Assembly (NCBI GenBank): GCA_030826885.1
Contig: JAUUDF010000025.1
Coordinates: 1-60,799 of the forward strand
From: Sulfurovum sp.
GTDB lineage: Bacteria > Campylobacterota > Campylobacteria > Campylobacterales > Sulfurovaceae
DNA: 60,799 bases
Direction: 5' to 3'
Position numbers and translations under genes: made by a program. This document shows positions 25,834-36,496 of the stretch, in pieces. Under the pieces are notes generated by a model. It saw nothing but the letters and a program-made list of their open reading frames with translations. It was not told the DNA's origin and made no database searches. Positions within the stretch are counted from its first letter, which is position 1. Each line of letters starts with the position of its first letter.

Positions 25834-26583
25834 ATGAAAACACCTCACTTTTTTGCACTTATCATTGGTACGGAGATACTCAACCTCAGACGCAAAGATG
25901 CCCACTTTGACTTTGTCACCAAGGCACTCAATGCAAAAGGACACAAGCTCTCAGGCTCTTTTGTTATAGAGGATGACCCTGCACTTATTGTACAGACACT
26001 CAAATTTATCGCCTCCCAGCCCAATCCTGTCCTTTTTAGCTTTGGCGGCATAGGTTCCACCCCTGACGACCATACCCGAAAATGTGCCGCAATCGCCCTT
26101 AAAGACGGCAGGCTTTATGAACATCCCAAAGCCAAAAAAATCATCGAAGAGACACTTAAAGAGCGTGCCTATCCGCATCCAATCAAGATGGCACAGCTTC
26201 CCAAAGGGGCAAAACTGCTGCATAACCCTGTAAACAATATGCCGGCCTTTTCACTCGATGACCGATACTTCTTCATGCCCGGATTTCCGGAAATGAGCCA
26301 TCCGATGGTTACACACATTTTAGAGACCATCATCCCAGAGGGGAGTCCGACCTACCGCTTTACCCTGACCGCGGCATGCCGTGAAAATGAGTTCATCGAA
26401 CTGATGGAGCGGACACCCAAAGGCGTGGAGGTCTCCTCTCTTCCCAAGCTCTCGGATGACGGGTGGTATGCCACTCTCTCCGTTGCCTCCAAAGAAAAAG
26501 AAAAAGCAGCATCTCTCTTTCATGCCTTTGAGGAGATGCTCACACGCAAACAAATCGACTACACCCTTGACGATACCCCCTGA
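25834..26583 (+). CDS. CinA/MoaB-like molybdopterin-binding-fold protein
   Basis: This 249-aa protein has the MoCF_biosynth (MoaB/Mog) fold found at the N-terminus of CinA: LIIGTEILNLRRKDAH at the start, SFGGIGSTPDDHTRKCAA as the signature loop, and FFMPGFPEMSHPM later. It lacks the C-terminal amidohydrolase domain of full CinA, so it may act in nucleotide-sugar or nucleotide turnover rather than NMN deamidation. It overlaps the MFS gene start (TGATG). Exact substrate is unknown. Confidence 0.85.
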   Translation: MKTPHFFALIIGTEILNLRRKDAHFDFVTKALNAKGHKLSGSFVIEDDPALIVQTLKFIASQPNPVLFSFGGIGSTPDDHTRKCAAIALKDGRLYEHPKAKKIIEETLKERAYPHPIKMAQLPKGAKLLHNPVNNMPAFSLDDRYFFMPGFPEMSHPMVTHILETIIPEGSPTYRFTLTAACRENEFIELMERTPKGVEVSSLPKLSDDGWYATLSVASKEKEKAASLFHAFEEMLTRKQIDYTLDDTP

Positions 26584-27767
26584 TGCGCTACCTCAAAACA
26601 CTCAGCCATCCGGTTGTCTCCAGACTCTCACTCATTCAGCTTATCAGCTATTTCGGTACCTGGTTCTCACAGGTCGCCATCTTTTCGATGCTTGTCGATC
26701 TGCAGGCGAGTGCACTGATTATCTCGCTGACTGCCGCTATGGCGATGCTTCCGGCTGTCTTACTCGCTCCTGTCATTGGCATCGTTGTCGACTATGTTCC
26801 GTTCAAAAAACTCATGACTATTCTGCTTGCTACCGAGGTTGCCGCAACACTCTCTTTCCTCTTCATTGATACCCTTTCACTTGTCTGGCTTCTGATGATA
26901 CTCATATTCATCCGCTCGGCGGCAGCATCCATGCTATTTAGCGCCGAAATGACACTCTTTCCAAAGATCATTGAAGGAGAGATGCTCAAGAACACCAACG
27001 AGATCCACTCTATCATCTGGTCGTTCACCTATGCAGCGGGGATGGCTGCAGGCGGCATTGTCACCCATCTCTATGGCTACCATGCCGCTTTCATGACCGA
27101 TGCCCTGCTCTATAGTGCGGCACTGTTCATTCTCTCCGGGTTAAAACTACAGCTTTCTTCACCAAAGAAAAAGCACTCCCACTGGCAGATGTTCCTGGAT
27201 GGATTTGGCTATGTCACCTCACAGCCAAAGCTGCTGCATCTGATCTTTCTGCATGCCGCTCTGGGGCTGACAAGTTTCGATGCACTCGTGACACTGTTAG
27301 CGGACTACGAATACAAAACCCTCATCGCCGTACCCCTTGCCATCGGCTACATCAACGCCGTACGCGCAACCGCTCTGATGATCGGCCCCTTTTTCATAGG
27401 CAAATGGATACGCAATGACAACCTGCATCTGTTTTTTCTGCTTGAAGGTATTGCCATACTCTTCTGGGCAACAATGCAGCATCACTTTTACTGGGCACTC
27501 TTCAGCCTCTTTGCCGTCGGTTTCTTCACCTCTACACTCTGGTCACAAACCTATCTGATGATCCAGCAGGAGACTCAAAAGGAGTATATGGGACGGGTCA
27601 TTTCCTATAACGACATGTTCTTCATGCTCTCTAACATTGTAACCGCCATGTTCATCGGGTATGCCTATGAGTGGGGAATGTCACTCGAAGCCATTACTGC
27701 AACACTGGGCGGTGGTTTCATCATCACTGCTTTCTACTTTTTGTGGTTTAAAAAACACTACCTATAG
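26583..27767 (+). CDS. MFS transporter, drug/multidrug exporter type
   Basis: This 394-aa inner-membrane protein has about 12 hydrophobic segments and begins with the TM1 block ISYFGTWFSQVAIFSMLVDL, followed by VLLAPVIGIVVDYVPFKKLM, which holds the loop 2-3 motif of the major facilitator superfamily. The overall pattern resembles MFS_3/enterobactin-exporter-like proteins. The substrate is unknown. It is translationally coupled to the CinA-like gene upstream and its 3' end overlaps that of the convergent YtfJ-like gene by 6 bp. Confidence 0.88.
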   Translation: MRYLKTLSHPVVSRLSLIQLISYFGTWFSQVAIFSMLVDLQASALIISLTAAMAMLPAVLLAPVIGIVVDYVPFKKLMTILLATEVAATLSFLFIDTLSLVWLLMILIFIRSAAASMLFSAEMTLFPKIIEGEMLKNTNEIHSIIWSFTYAAGMAAGGIVTHLYGYHAAFMTDALLYSAALFILSGLKLQLSSPKKKHSHWQMFLDGFGYVTSQPKLLHLIFLHAALGLTSFDALVTLLADYEYKTLIAVPLAIGYINAVRATALMIGPFFIGKWIRNDNLHLFFLLEGIAILFWATMQHHFYWALFSLFAVGFFTSTLWSQTYLMIQQETQKEYMGRVISYNDMFFMLSNIVTAMFIGYAYEWGMSLEAITATLGGGFIITAFYFLWFKKHYL

Positions 27768-28274
27768 GTGTTTTGCTATGAGCGTTATCAGACGCTCTAT
27801 CTCCATATCGGAAAGCTTTCCGAATTTTTTGTAGATAGGCTTTCCCAGCTTGTCGAATACCAGCACATCCGATTCATCATCGGCAAGCTGCCATTTTTTG
27901 ACCAGTACCTTTTTCCTGTCTTTGACATAGAGTGTATCAGGAAACTCCTTTTGCTTCTTTGCCAAAAGCGATTCAAGAATGACATTGGGCATCCAGGTTG
28001 CGGCAAGATTGATCACCGCGACCGATGCAAACTTTTGTCTGTCGAAATGACGCTTTTTGAGTGCCTTGGTCAATGCATCGTTCTTTGTGCGTTCATCCGG
28101 GTCGACATAAAAAAGAATATGCACTTTCTCTTTTAACATGGAGGAGTGCCAGGCACTTCCGTCTATTTTCGCACCGTTCTCGCCACTGAGTGTAACATCC
28201 GGAGGGGTACTCCCGACCTCTATAGCCATCACATATGCAGCCGTCATCAGCCATGTAAACCATATTTTTTTCAT
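27762..28274 (-). CDS. Periplasmic YtfJ-like thioredoxin-fold protein
   Basis: This 170-aa protein has a signal peptide (MKKIWFTWLMTAAYVMA) and then a thioredoxin-like fold without CxxC: VHILFYVDPDERTKND, VINLAATWMPNVILES and ADDESDVLVFDKLGKPIY match the YtfJ family. The family is poorly understood and lacks the redox cysteines. It stands alone on the minus strand, diverging from ppa. Confidence 0.8.
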   Translation of the reverse strand: MKKIWFTWLMTAAYVMAIEVGSTPPDVTLSGENGAKIDGSAWHSSMLKEKVHILFYVDPDERTKNDALTKALKKRHFDRQKFASVAVINLAATWMPNVILESLLAKKQKEFPDTLYVKDRKKVLVKKWQLADDESDVLVFDKLGKPIYKKFGKLSDMEIERLITLIAKHL

Positions 28275-28338
28275 TTTTTCCTCTCCTTTGTTTCATTTCT
28301 TTTATCATATCCAAATTTGATGAACTATTTATGATTTT

Positions 28339-28344
28339 TATGAT
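28339..28344 (+). promoter_or_regulatory. Probable -10 box of ppa
   Basis: TATGAT at this site lies 36 bp before the ppa ATG. One mismatch from consensus and no -35 box make this tentative. Confidence 0.4.
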
Positions 28345-28380
28345 ACTATCTGCTCACGATTTCAACCAAGGAGAACCCCT

Positions 28381-28899
28381 ATGGATATTACAAAACTCGG
28401 ACATGGTGAATGTCCCGATTCCGTGATCGCACTGATCGAAGTGCCGCTTAACTCCAACATCAAGTATGAGTTCGACAAAGAGGTCGGCGGTGTAGCCGTA
28501 GACAGAGTGCTCTATTCTGCCGTACATTACCCCGCGAACTACGGTTTTGTACCCAACACTCTTTCCGATGACGGTGACCCGGCAGATATCCTCGTACTGT
28601 GTGACTATACGCTTCAGGCAGGCTCTTACATCAAGTGTCGTCTTGTCGGTGTACTGATGACCGAAGATGAATCAGGCGGAGATGAAAAACTGCTCGCGGT
28701 ACCGACCGAAAAGATCGATCCGACCTATGCGAACATCAAAGACCTCGCAGATGTACCGGAAGCGACACTCAACCGCATCAAGAACTTCTTTGAAACCTAC
28801 AAAATGCTTGAACCGAACAAATGGGTCAAGGTAAGCGGGTTTAAAGACAAAGCGGCTGCGGCCGAGATCCTTGAAAAAGCGATCAAAAACTACAAATAA
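28381..28899 (+). CDS. ppa: Inorganic pyrophosphatase
   Basis: Ppa hydrolyses pyrophosphate released in biosynthesis. The 172-aa family I enzyme has YEFDKEVGGVAVDR, YPANYGFVPNTLSDDGDPAD with the DxDPxD metal motif, and KDLADVPE. Length is normal. It has AAGGAG upstream of the ATG and is transcribed alone. Confidence 0.98.
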   Translation: MDITKLGHGECPDSVIALIEVPLNSNIKYEFDKEVGGVAVDRVLYSAVHYPANYGFVPNTLSDDGDPADILVLCDYTLQAGSYIKCRLVGVLMTEDESGGDEKLLAVPTEKIDPTYANIKDLADVPEATLNRIKNFFETYKMLEPNKWVKVSGFKDKAAAAEILEKAIKNYK

Positions 28900-28965
28900 G
28901 CAGTAGCAGGCGGCAGATAGCTCTTATCCTGCCTTACCTGTTTCCTGCTCTTCACGGTACCCGGT

Positions 28966-29751
28966 TTAAAATCCCAACTCTTTCTGGCGTATGTCAAGAT
29001 AGTGATTCACCCCCTTGACAATCCCCTTGGCAATATGCTCCTGATAATCCGTATCGAACAGTCTGTTACGCTCTTTGGTATTGGTAATATACCCTACTTC
29101 CACCAAAATTGAAGGGCGACTCGCACCGACAAGTACATAAAAGGGAGCCGGCTTGACACCACCGTTCTTTACACCGTTATATGTACGTTGCAATGATCGC
29201 ATAATATTTCTCTGAACATCGATGGCAAGCTTGTTCGACTCGACAACTTTTGGGCCATTGAGGACAGAATCGATGATCACATTTTTACTCAGCTCATCCG
29301 TCCCTTTCAGTACAGCGGCATTCTCTCGTGCCGCAATACGCTGTGAGCGCGCTTCTCTCGTTTTTTGCAGGAAATAGGTCTCAACTCCTTCGATCTCCTC
29401 AAAACGATTCTTGTCTGCAATGGCATTGGCATGGATGGAGATGAACACATCGGCATTTTTCAAATCGGCGATGCGTGTACGCTGTCCGAGTGTTAAAAAA
29501 CGGTCATTGCCACGGGTCATATAGACTCGGTAACCTTCATTTCGAAACGCTTTTTGAAGCTTTTGGACAATCTGCAGTACCAGCGCCTTCTCCTGTTTCC
29601 CACCACACTGTGCCCCACAGTCATGTCCGCCGTGTCCAGCATCGATAACAACCAGTCTGTTCGTTCTCTTTGGGTCAGTACACCCATCAAGGAGCAGAAC
29701 CGTTAAGAGCAGAGACAATAACCAAAGTACATAGCGCTGTAACAACATCAA
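28966..29751 (-). CDS. N-acetylmuramoyl-L-alanine amidase, probable lipoprotein
   Basis: This amidase_3 enzyme cleaves the bond between muramic acid and the stem peptide of peptidoglycan. The 261-aa protein has a lipoprotein-like leader ending LLLDGC, then zinc ligands in DAGHGGHD, GVETYFLQ and SIHANA, and a catalytic Glu in VEVGYITN. It lacks the AMIN domain of its neighbour, to which it is otherwise closely similar, so the pair looks like a tandem duplication. It is the last gene of the pyrH-led run. Confidence 0.92.
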   Translation of the reverse strand: MMLLQRYVLWLLSLLLTVLLLDGCTDPKRTNRLVVIDAGHGGHDCGAQCGGKQEKALVLQIVQKLQKAFRNEGYRVYMTRGNDRFLTLGQRTRIADLKNADVFISIHANAIADKNRFEEIEGVETYFLQKTREARSQRIAARENAAVLKGTDELSKNVIIDSVLNGPKVVESNKLAIDVQRNIMRSLQRTYNGVKNGGVKPAPFYVLVGASRPSILVEVGYITNTKERNRLFDTDYQEHIAKGIVKGVNHYLDIRQKELGF

Positions 29752-29763
29752 TGATATCCTTCT

Positions 29764-30999
29764 TTAAAACTCGATCTCTTTTTTTCGGTTATTCAGATAG
29801 CTCTGAACCCCTTTGGCAATGCCTTCTGCCATGCGCTCCTGGTACTTTGAATTGAACAGACGTTTACGTTCACGCGGGTTGGAGATGTACCCTGTTTCTA
29901 TCAAAATGGAAGGTCTGCTTGCACCGACAAGAACCCAGAACGGTGCGGAGCGCACCCCCATGTCTCTTACCCCGCGATAGTGTTTTCGAAGGCTGCCGAG
30001 CATATACCGCTGCACATCAATGGCAAGTTTGTTTGACTCAATGATCTTTGGGCCGTTTAGTACTGCATCGACGATTACTTTTTTGCTTAGGTTACTGCCT
30101 GCCCCTTTAAGTACGGCCTTGTTCTCACGTGCAGCAATACGCTGGGACTTCGCATCACGTGTTGTCTGAAGGAAGTAGGTCTCTATCCCCTGTACTTTGT
30201 TTCGTCTGCTGCCTTTTGGAAGCGAGTTGGCATGAATTGAAATGAATACTTTGGCATCTTTTCTGTCTGCAATCTTCGTACGCTGCGGCAGTTTTAAAAA
30301 TACATCGGAACGTCTGGTCATATAGACACGGTACCCCCGTTTCTTAAGCTGTCGCTCCAGTCGCTTGGCGATCTGAAGTACCAGGTCTTTCTCACGTTTG
30401 CCGCCGCCGATCGCTCCCGTATCGTGTCCGCCGTGTCCCGGATCGATGACGATTAGTTCTCCCGATCCCCGTCGGTAGCTTTTAGAGGTATTGATCAACT
30501 TTGCCTTGGGTTTGTGTTGGTGTTGGTGTACAGCTTTTTTCTTTGGGCCGCTTGTTTTGTGCACAATGACTTTCGGTTTAACCCGCTGATGCTTTACAGT
30601 CTGTTTCTTCTTTACTTTGAATGGAGGCAGCGGTATGTGGTAGGACTTGTAGGAGAGTATCGGACGGTAAGGCATACAGCTGTACCCTTTGCCCGTTTCA
30701 AGCACTATACGCACTGTATTTGGTTTGTATTGGGAGACACGTATGGAGTGACAGTGCGAAGAGTGAAGCTGCTGACCGACATAACGGTTCTTGACCCTCG
30801 CCTGGGGAATATCAAACACCTCTCGGTGGGGGTGTTTCAATGTAAAATGGTGTATTTTGCCTTTGTTGTAGGCTTTGTTAAAATGCAGACGCAACTCATT
30901 CTTTTTGATCTCGGCTTTCTCCAGAATGGCAACGGCAGAAGCAAACATCAAGGTGCTACTGCACACAAGCAGCAGCCACAACAGCGCAGCACGTTTCAC
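29764..30999 (-). CDS. N-acetylmuramoyl-L-alanine amidase with AMIN domain
   Basis: This 411-aa periplasmic amidase has a signal peptide (residues 1-20), an AMIN domain (about 25-135) that targets the division site, a Lys/His-rich linker (about 140-180), and a C-terminal amidase_3 domain with DPGHGGHD, GIETYFLQ, SIHANS and IETGYISN. It corresponds to AmiA/AmiC-type septum splitting enzymes. FtsE, FtsX and EnvC, the usual activators, are encoded about 6 kb away. The gap to the nitronate monooxygenase stop is one base. Confidence 0.93.
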   Translation of the reverse strand: MKRAALLWLLLVCSSTLMFASAVAILEKAEIKKNELRLHFNKAYNKGKIHHFTLKHPHREVFDIPQARVKNRYVGQQLHSSHCHSIRVSQYKPNTVRIVLETGKGYSCMPYRPILSYKSYHIPLPPFKVKKKQTVKHQRVKPKVIVHKTSGPKKKAVHQHQHKPKAKLINTSKSYRRGSGELIVIDPGHGGHDTGAIGGGKREKDLVLQIAKRLERQLKKRGYRVYMTRRSDVFLKLPQRTKIADRKDAKVFISIHANSLPKGSRRNKVQGIETYFLQTTRDAKSQRIAARENKAVLKGAGSNLSKKVIVDAVLNGPKIIESNKLAIDVQRYMLGSLRKHYRGVRDMGVRSAPFWVLVGASRPSILIETGYISNPRERKRLFNSKYQERMAEGIAKGVQSYLNNRKKEIEF

Positions 31000-31000
31000 G

Positions 31001-32110
31001 CTACTTTTTCTCTCCGTTCATCAGTCTGTCCATCAGTTCTTTGACCGTAATAATTTCATTGAGTCTATATCCGTTGGCTCCTGTAAAGAAAAGCCCAGTT
31101 TCCGCTATGCCGTCATAGGCATCGGAAAGCCGGTCTGCGATGCAGTACCCCACTGCTTTTGCCTCTTCTCCGCGGTTACACGGTGCGACACAGTTGGAAA
31201 TACAGGCAACTTTCGGTGCTGTTCCCTCTTCAATACGCTTGTGCAGTTCCGTTTTTACCCCGCGCGCCGGATAGCCGACCGGCGATTTGAAGAGCTTGAT
31301 GTCCTCCTCTTTGGCATTGATGATAGTCTGTTTCATGACATCACTTGCATCACACTCTACCGTACCGATAAAACGTGTACCAAGCTGTACACCGCTCGCA
31401 CCCAGTTCCATCATGTGTACAATATCATCATGGTCCCACACACCGCCGGCAGCGATAACGGGAATTTCTCCCCAGTTCTTCGCTTCTTCAACGACGGGAG
31501 GCAGTATTGCTTCAAGCTGATTCTCCGGTAAAAAACACTCCTCATACTTGAATCCCTGATGTCCGCCGCTTAGAGGCCCCTCTACAATAACGGCATCAGG
31601 AAGCCGGTTGTGTGTCTTCTTCCATCGTCGGCATAGAATACGCAGCGCTTTTGCCGTTGAGACAATAGGCACCAGTGCTACATCAGGGTAATTTTTTGCC
31701 GCTTCGGGCATGGTAAGCGGCAGACCGGCACCCGTAATAATGATATTCGCTCCCGCTTCACAGGCATCTCTGACGACCCTGTCATATTCACTCTGCGCAT
31801 AGAGGATGTTAGCCGCAAGCGGCTTGTCCCCGCAGATTTTTCTTGCATTCTCAAAAATCTGTTTGAGCGCTTTGAATGAGTAGAAATTGATCGCATCGAG
31901 CGGCCTGTGCTCTTTGCCGACCATCTCTTTCTCATCAAGATAGGTACGATTCTTATAGACACCCGTTCCGACAGCCGATATCACACCGAGCCCCCCTTCT
32001 TTCGAAACGGTTCCGGCAAGCTGGTCCCAGGAAATACCTACACCCATACCCCCCTGGATAATCGGTTTTTCTATTGTGTATTTTCCAATTTTCAGCGGTT
32101 TGAATGTCAT
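31001..32110 (-). CDS. NAD(P)H-dependent flavin oxidoreductase / nitronate monooxygenase
   Basis: This 369-aa FMN protein has a TIM barrel with [17 protein letters not shown] at the start, [34 protein letters not shown] and [11 protein letters not shown], which mark the nitronate monooxygenase/2-nitropropane dioxygenase family. Members range from nitronate oxidation to enoyl reductase (FabK-like) activity, so the reaction is not certain. Its start overlaps the tyrS stop by 4 bp. Confidence 0.88.
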   Translation of the reverse strand: MTFKPLKIGKYTIEKPIIQGGMGVGISWDQLAGTVSKEGGLGVISAVGTGVYKNRTYLDEKEMVGKEHRPLDAINFYSFKALKQIFENARKICGDKPLAANILYAQSEYDRVVRDACEAGANIIITGAGLPLTMPEAAKNYPDVALVPIVSTAKALRILCRRWKKTHNRLPDAVIVEGPLSGGHQGFKYEECFLPENQLEAILPPVVEEAKNWGEIPVIAAGGVWDHDDIVHMMELGASGVQLGTRFIGTVECDASDVMKQTIINAKEEDIKLFKSPVGYPARGVKTELHKRIEEGTAPKVACISNCVAPCNRGEEAKAVGYCIADRLSDAYDGIAETGLFFTGANGYRLNEIITVKELMDRLMNGEKK

Positions 32111-33312
32111 ACCCCTACCCTCACTTTCGCGAATTTACGCTTTCCTACCTGCAAAATATACTCTCCCTTGGGAAGTGTAATCTTTTCGTCAGCCACTTTT
32201 TCCTGGTCTATCCGTACAGCACCCTGCTTGATGTCACGACGTGCCTGTGATGTCGAAGGCTCTATACCCGCATCCACGAGTGCTTTGCATATCCAGGTGT
32301 CCTCTTCTACATCGACTTCCGGCATATCATCGGGCAGCTTGTTCGCCTTGAATACATTGTCAAATGCAGCCTTGGCATCGTTTGCCGCCGTTTCATCATA
32401 GAAACGTGCGACCAGTTCAAGTGCAAGATTCTCCTTGACAGCCTTTGGATGTACTCTACCTTCCGCCACATCCGTTTTCAACTGTTCGATCTCTTCAAGC
32501 GACTTGTTGCTGAGCAGTTCATAGTAACGCCACATCAACTCATCGGAAACAGAGAGTGTTTTGGCATAAATATCCTTCGGTGCTTCGGTAATGCCGATGT
32601 AGTTGTTCAGGGACTTGCTCATCTTCTGTACCCCGTCAAGGCCTTCGAGAATCGGCATCATCAGTACTGCCTGCTCCTTGCCTACACCGTAGGTACGCTG
32701 CAGCTGTCGGCCCATGAGCAGATTAAACTTCTGATCGGTTCCGCCTATCTCAATATCGGACTTGAGCGCAACGGAATCATACCCCTGAAGCAGAGGATAG
32801 ATAAACTCCGAGATGGAAATGCTCTGTCCTGCCTTGTAGCGCTTCTCAAAGTCATCGCGTTCAAGCATTCGGGCAACATTGAATGTAGTCGTCAATGCCA
32901 CCATTCCCGATGCGCCAAGCTCCTCGAGCCACTCGGAGTTGAATACCACATCGGTTTTTGACTCATCGAGAATATTGAAAACCTGCTCCGTATAGGTTTT
33001 GGCATTGGCCAGAATGGTCTCACGGTCGAGTACCTTACGTGTTTCACTCTTGCCCGTCGGATCGCCGATCATTGCAGTAAAATCACCAATAAGCAGCTGT
33101 ACACGTCCGCCATGGTTCTGAAAAATACGCAGTTTCTGAAGCAGTACGGTATGTCCAAGATGCAGGTCGGCACCGGTCGGATCGAAACCTGCTTTAACCG
33201 TATAGGTCTCTCCTGTTTCATAAAACTTTTTAACAAGGGTTTCGATACGTTCCATATCAATGATCTCGGCAGTACCTCTGCAGATCTCCTCTAACGCGTG
33301 ATTGACTGACAT
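32107..33312 (-). CDS. tyrS: Tyrosyl-tRNA synthetase
   Basis: TyrS charges tRNA-Tyr. The 401-aa class I enzyme has the HIGH-like motif HLGH ([17 protein letters not shown]), the KMSKS motif ([12 protein letters not shown]), and a C-terminal S4 RNA-binding domain ending near [17 protein letters not shown]. Length is normal. It is preceded by spoT and coupled to the nitronate monooxygenase gene. Confidence 0.98.
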   Translation of the reverse strand: MSVNHALEEICRGTAEIIDMERIETLVKKFYETGETYTVKAGFDPTGADLHLGHTVLLQKLRIFQNHGGRVQLLIGDFTAMIGDPTGKSETRKVLDRETILANAKTYTEQVFNILDESKTDVVFNSEWLEELGASGMVALTTTFNVARMLERDDFEKRYKAGQSISISEFIYPLLQGYDSVALKSDIEIGGTDQKFNLLMGRQLQRTYGVGKEQAVLMMPILEGLDGVQKMSKSLNNYIGITEAPKDIYAKTLSVSDELMWRYYELLSNKSLEEIEQLKTDVAEGRVHPKAVKENLALELVARFYDETAANDAKAAFDNVFKANKLPDDMPEVDVEEDTWICKALVDAGIEPSTSQARRDIKQGAVRIDQEKVADEKITLPKGEYILQVGKRKFAKVRVGV

Positions 33313-33329
33313 ACTTTTGCTATCCTTTG

Positions 33330-35483
33330 TTATTTGTTGTAGGCATCATCAAGACTGATCATCTCGATCAGCTTGAACTTCTGTGCGATCTTCTCTTCAA
33401 GTACCTGTTTTTGCGATTCAGTACTCTCAACCTCTATCTGACAGTACTCCGCACTTTCGGAGTTCCTGATTCCCAGTTCGATACTGATGACATTCATATC
33501 GAGCCTGGAGAGTTTGGCAAGCAGATCGGCAAGTACACCTTTGTGATTCTGCAGGCTTATTATCAGCCTGTAGCGTGAGAGCTTGCTCGTACTCCAACTG
33601 ACAAAGAGCATCGGCTTGCCCTTGCGTATTTCGGCATATGCCTTCTTGCACAGTTTATGGTGTATAATAGCCTTACTGTCCTTATAAAACGCTACAATCT
33701 GGTCACCGACTTTCGGATGACAGCAATAATCGAACTCCACAGCTTCAATCGGTTTGTTGGTAAAGAATCTGAAGTGCTCTATCTCTTTGAGCTGAGGCTT
33801 TTTGTAACCTTTTTTCAACAACTCCCAGAAACGGACCTCCTTGGCCCCCATATAGACTGCCAGCTTATGAATGACCTCTTTAAAGTAATCGAGCTGGGTA
33901 GGAAGCTTGTAGATTGACTCGTCAAGCCCCATCGTCTCAATACGTTTTTTAATCGCATCGGGTGACTGGTCAAAGAGTGCAGCAAGTATATTGTAAGCCG
34001 TGAGGGTGTCTGTCTCTTTCAGCCTCGCACGACACTGGCTGCGTATCCCCTCTTTTGCTTTGGAGGTTTTGACTGTATCTTGCCATGAACAGTGCAGATG
34101 AGGCCTGTCATCCTTAATGATTTTGACAATATCACCGTTTTTCAGTACTGTCAGCAACGAGGATTTACGCTTGTTTACCAACGCACCGGTCGCATTGGCA
34201 CCGACTTCGGAATGGATGGCATAGGCGAAATCAAGTGCGACCGACCCTTTTGGAAGAGTGTAATAATCGCCCTTCGGTGAAAATACTGTAATATCTTCCG
34301 AGAAAAGATCACTCTTGGCAAGTTCATAAAACTCCTCGACAGACTCGTTCTGGTAGGAAAGGCTCTCCAGCCAGGCAAGGTTGACGCTGTTTCCCCCCTC
34401 TTTGTATTTCCAGTGTGCCGCAACCCCATACTCCGCCAATCGATGCATCTCTTCGGTACGTATCTGCGCCTCAACGATTCCCTCTTCATTGAAGAGTGTT
34501 GTATGTATGGTCCTGTATCCGTTCTCTTTGGGAACGGCTATATAGTCTTTAAATCGGGAGATAAGCGGTGTGAAATTCAAATGCATCAGCCCAAGTACCT
34601 TGTAGCACTCCAACGGCTCTTTGACAATGACCCGAATTGCCAACAGATCAAGCACCTCTTCGATGCTCACTCCCTTTCGGTGCATCTTCAGATAAATCGA
34701 ATAATAATGCTTGACCCGACCGATAATATCGAATTGATCATGGGCAAATCCGTTACTCTCCATCATCGCCCTGACTTTCTGAATGAAGGCATTGAGCTTA
34801 AACTGAAGATTCTGGGCATTCTCTTTGATATAACGATCAATTTTGTCATAATCTTCCGGATAGATGTAGAAAAAGCTCAAATCCTCAAGATAATTCTTCA
34901 AACGCGAGATCCCCAAGCGGTGAGCGATCGGTGCATAGACCACCAGGGTCTCCTCTGCAATACGCTTTTGTTTATCCGGTCTGAGTGCATCAAGTGTAAG
35001 CATATTGTGCAGACGGTCACAGAGTTTGATGACCAGTACACGGATATCCTTGATGGAGGCAATAAGCATTTTTCTAAATGTCAGTGCAGAAGAGACAAGC
35101 TTCTCATCGGAACCTGAAGGGGCAAGCTCCTCGTCACGGATCTCCACGATTTTTGTCAGTCCTGCCACCATATGCGTCACATCTTCTCCAAAATCGCGGG
35201 AGAGATCATCGAGGTCAAAGTCCGTATCTTCCACCACATCATGTAGCAGTGCAGCCTGTACCATGGTTTCGTCATTGGAAAGGGATGCGGTAATAGCGGC
35301 TACGAGAATGGGATGGACAATATAGGGTTCACCGCTTTTGCGGAACTGCCCGTCATGTGCCGTCATGGCAAGGTCAAGTGCTTTTTGTGTGGAAGAATGG
35401 GGAGATGGAAGCTGCTCCCAAAGAAGTGCTGTAGCACCTTCTATGGTGTGAGTCTCTTTAACTTTGACTAGAAACGCATCCAA
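33330..35483 (-). CDS. spoT: Bifunctional (p)ppGpp synthetase/hydrolase (RSH)
   Basis: This 717-aa RSH enzyme makes and breaks the alarmone (p)ppGpp. Domain order: HD hydrolase ([18 protein letters not shown], about residues 75-95), synthetase ([12 protein letters not shown] and [12 protein letters not shown]), TGS ([20 protein letters not shown]), then a helical region with [13 protein letters not shown] and a C-terminal ACT domain. Length is normal. Campylobacterota usually carry this single RSH. It sits between rpoZ and tyrS. Confidence 0.97.
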   Translation of the reverse strand: MDAFLVKVKETHTIEGATALLWEQLPSPHSSTQKALDLAMTAHDGQFRKSGEPYIVHPILVAAITASLSNDETMVQAALLHDVVEDTDFDLDDLSRDFGEDVTHMVAGLTKIVEIRDEELAPSGSDEKLVSSALTFRKMLIASIKDIRVLVIKLCDRLHNMLTLDALRPDKQKRIAEETLVVYAPIAHRLGISRLKNYLEDLSFFYIYPEDYDKIDRYIKENAQNLQFKLNAFIQKVRAMMESNGFAHDQFDIIGRVKHYYSIYLKMHRKGVSIEEVLDLLAIRVIVKEPLECYKVLGLMHLNFTPLISRFKDYIAVPKENGYRTIHTTLFNEEGIVEAQIRTEEMHRLAEYGVAAHWKYKEGGNSVNLAWLESLSYQNESVEEFYELAKSDLFSEDITVFSPKGDYYTLPKGSVALDFAYAIHSEVGANATGALVNKRKSSLLTVLKNGDIVKIIKDDRPHLHCSWQDTVKTSKAKEGIRSQCRARLKETDTLTAYNILAALFDQSPDAIKKRIETMGLDESIYKLPTQLDYFKEVIHKLAVYMGAKEVRFWELLKKGYKKPQLKEIEHFRFFTNKPIEAVEFDYCCHPKVGDQIVAFYKDSKAIIHHKLCKKAYAEIRKGKPMLFVSWSTSKLSRYRLIISLQNHKGVLADLLAKLSRLDMNVISIELGIRNSESAEYCQIEVESTESQKQVLEEKIAQKFKLIEMISLDDAYNK

Positions 35484-35489
35484 AGGGAA

Positions 35490-35696
35490 TTATCCCTCAA
35501 GGTTTACAACAAGTTTTCCCTCTGCAATTTCCTGCAGCGCAATATCCGTATGCTTTGTTGTTTTAGGATCGGCATCGACAAGCGGCTGGGCACCTTTTGC
35601 TATCTCTTCTGCTCTTTTGCCGACGGCATTTGCCAGCAGATATTTGTCAAAATCCACTTTTTCAAGTGCTTTGGCGGTAAGTTGTTCTGTTCTCAT
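35490..35696 (-). CDS. rpoZ: RNA polymerase omega subunit
   Basis: Omega assists assembly of the beta' subunit and, with RSH enzymes, the stringent response. The 68-aa protein contains FDKYLLANAVGKRAEEIAKG and KHTDIALQEIAEGKL, typical of the family. It is 6 bp upstream of spoT and 27 bp after pyrH. Confidence 0.93.
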   Translation of the reverse strand: MRTEQLTAKALEKVDFDKYLLANAVGKRAEEIAKGAQPLVDADPKTTKHTDIALQEIAEGKLVVNLEG

Positions 35697-35723
35697 AACT
35701 GTCCTTTTTTCTGTTTATTCTAT

Positions 35724-36431
<708 letters not shown>

Positions 36432-36457
36432 TTAGCGCCCCTCTATATAGTTTCGCG

Positions 36458-36463
36458 ATTATA
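36458..36463 (-). promoter_or_regulatory. -10 box of the pyrH operon
   Basis: TATAAT in GGATATAATCGCG on the minus strand lies 26 bp before the pyrH ATG. All genes down to the amidase at 28966 follow on the same strand with small gaps or overlaps. Confidence 0.6.
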
Positions 36464-36496
36464 TCCAAAGGTTGGTTAGGAGGGGTTTAAAGAAGA

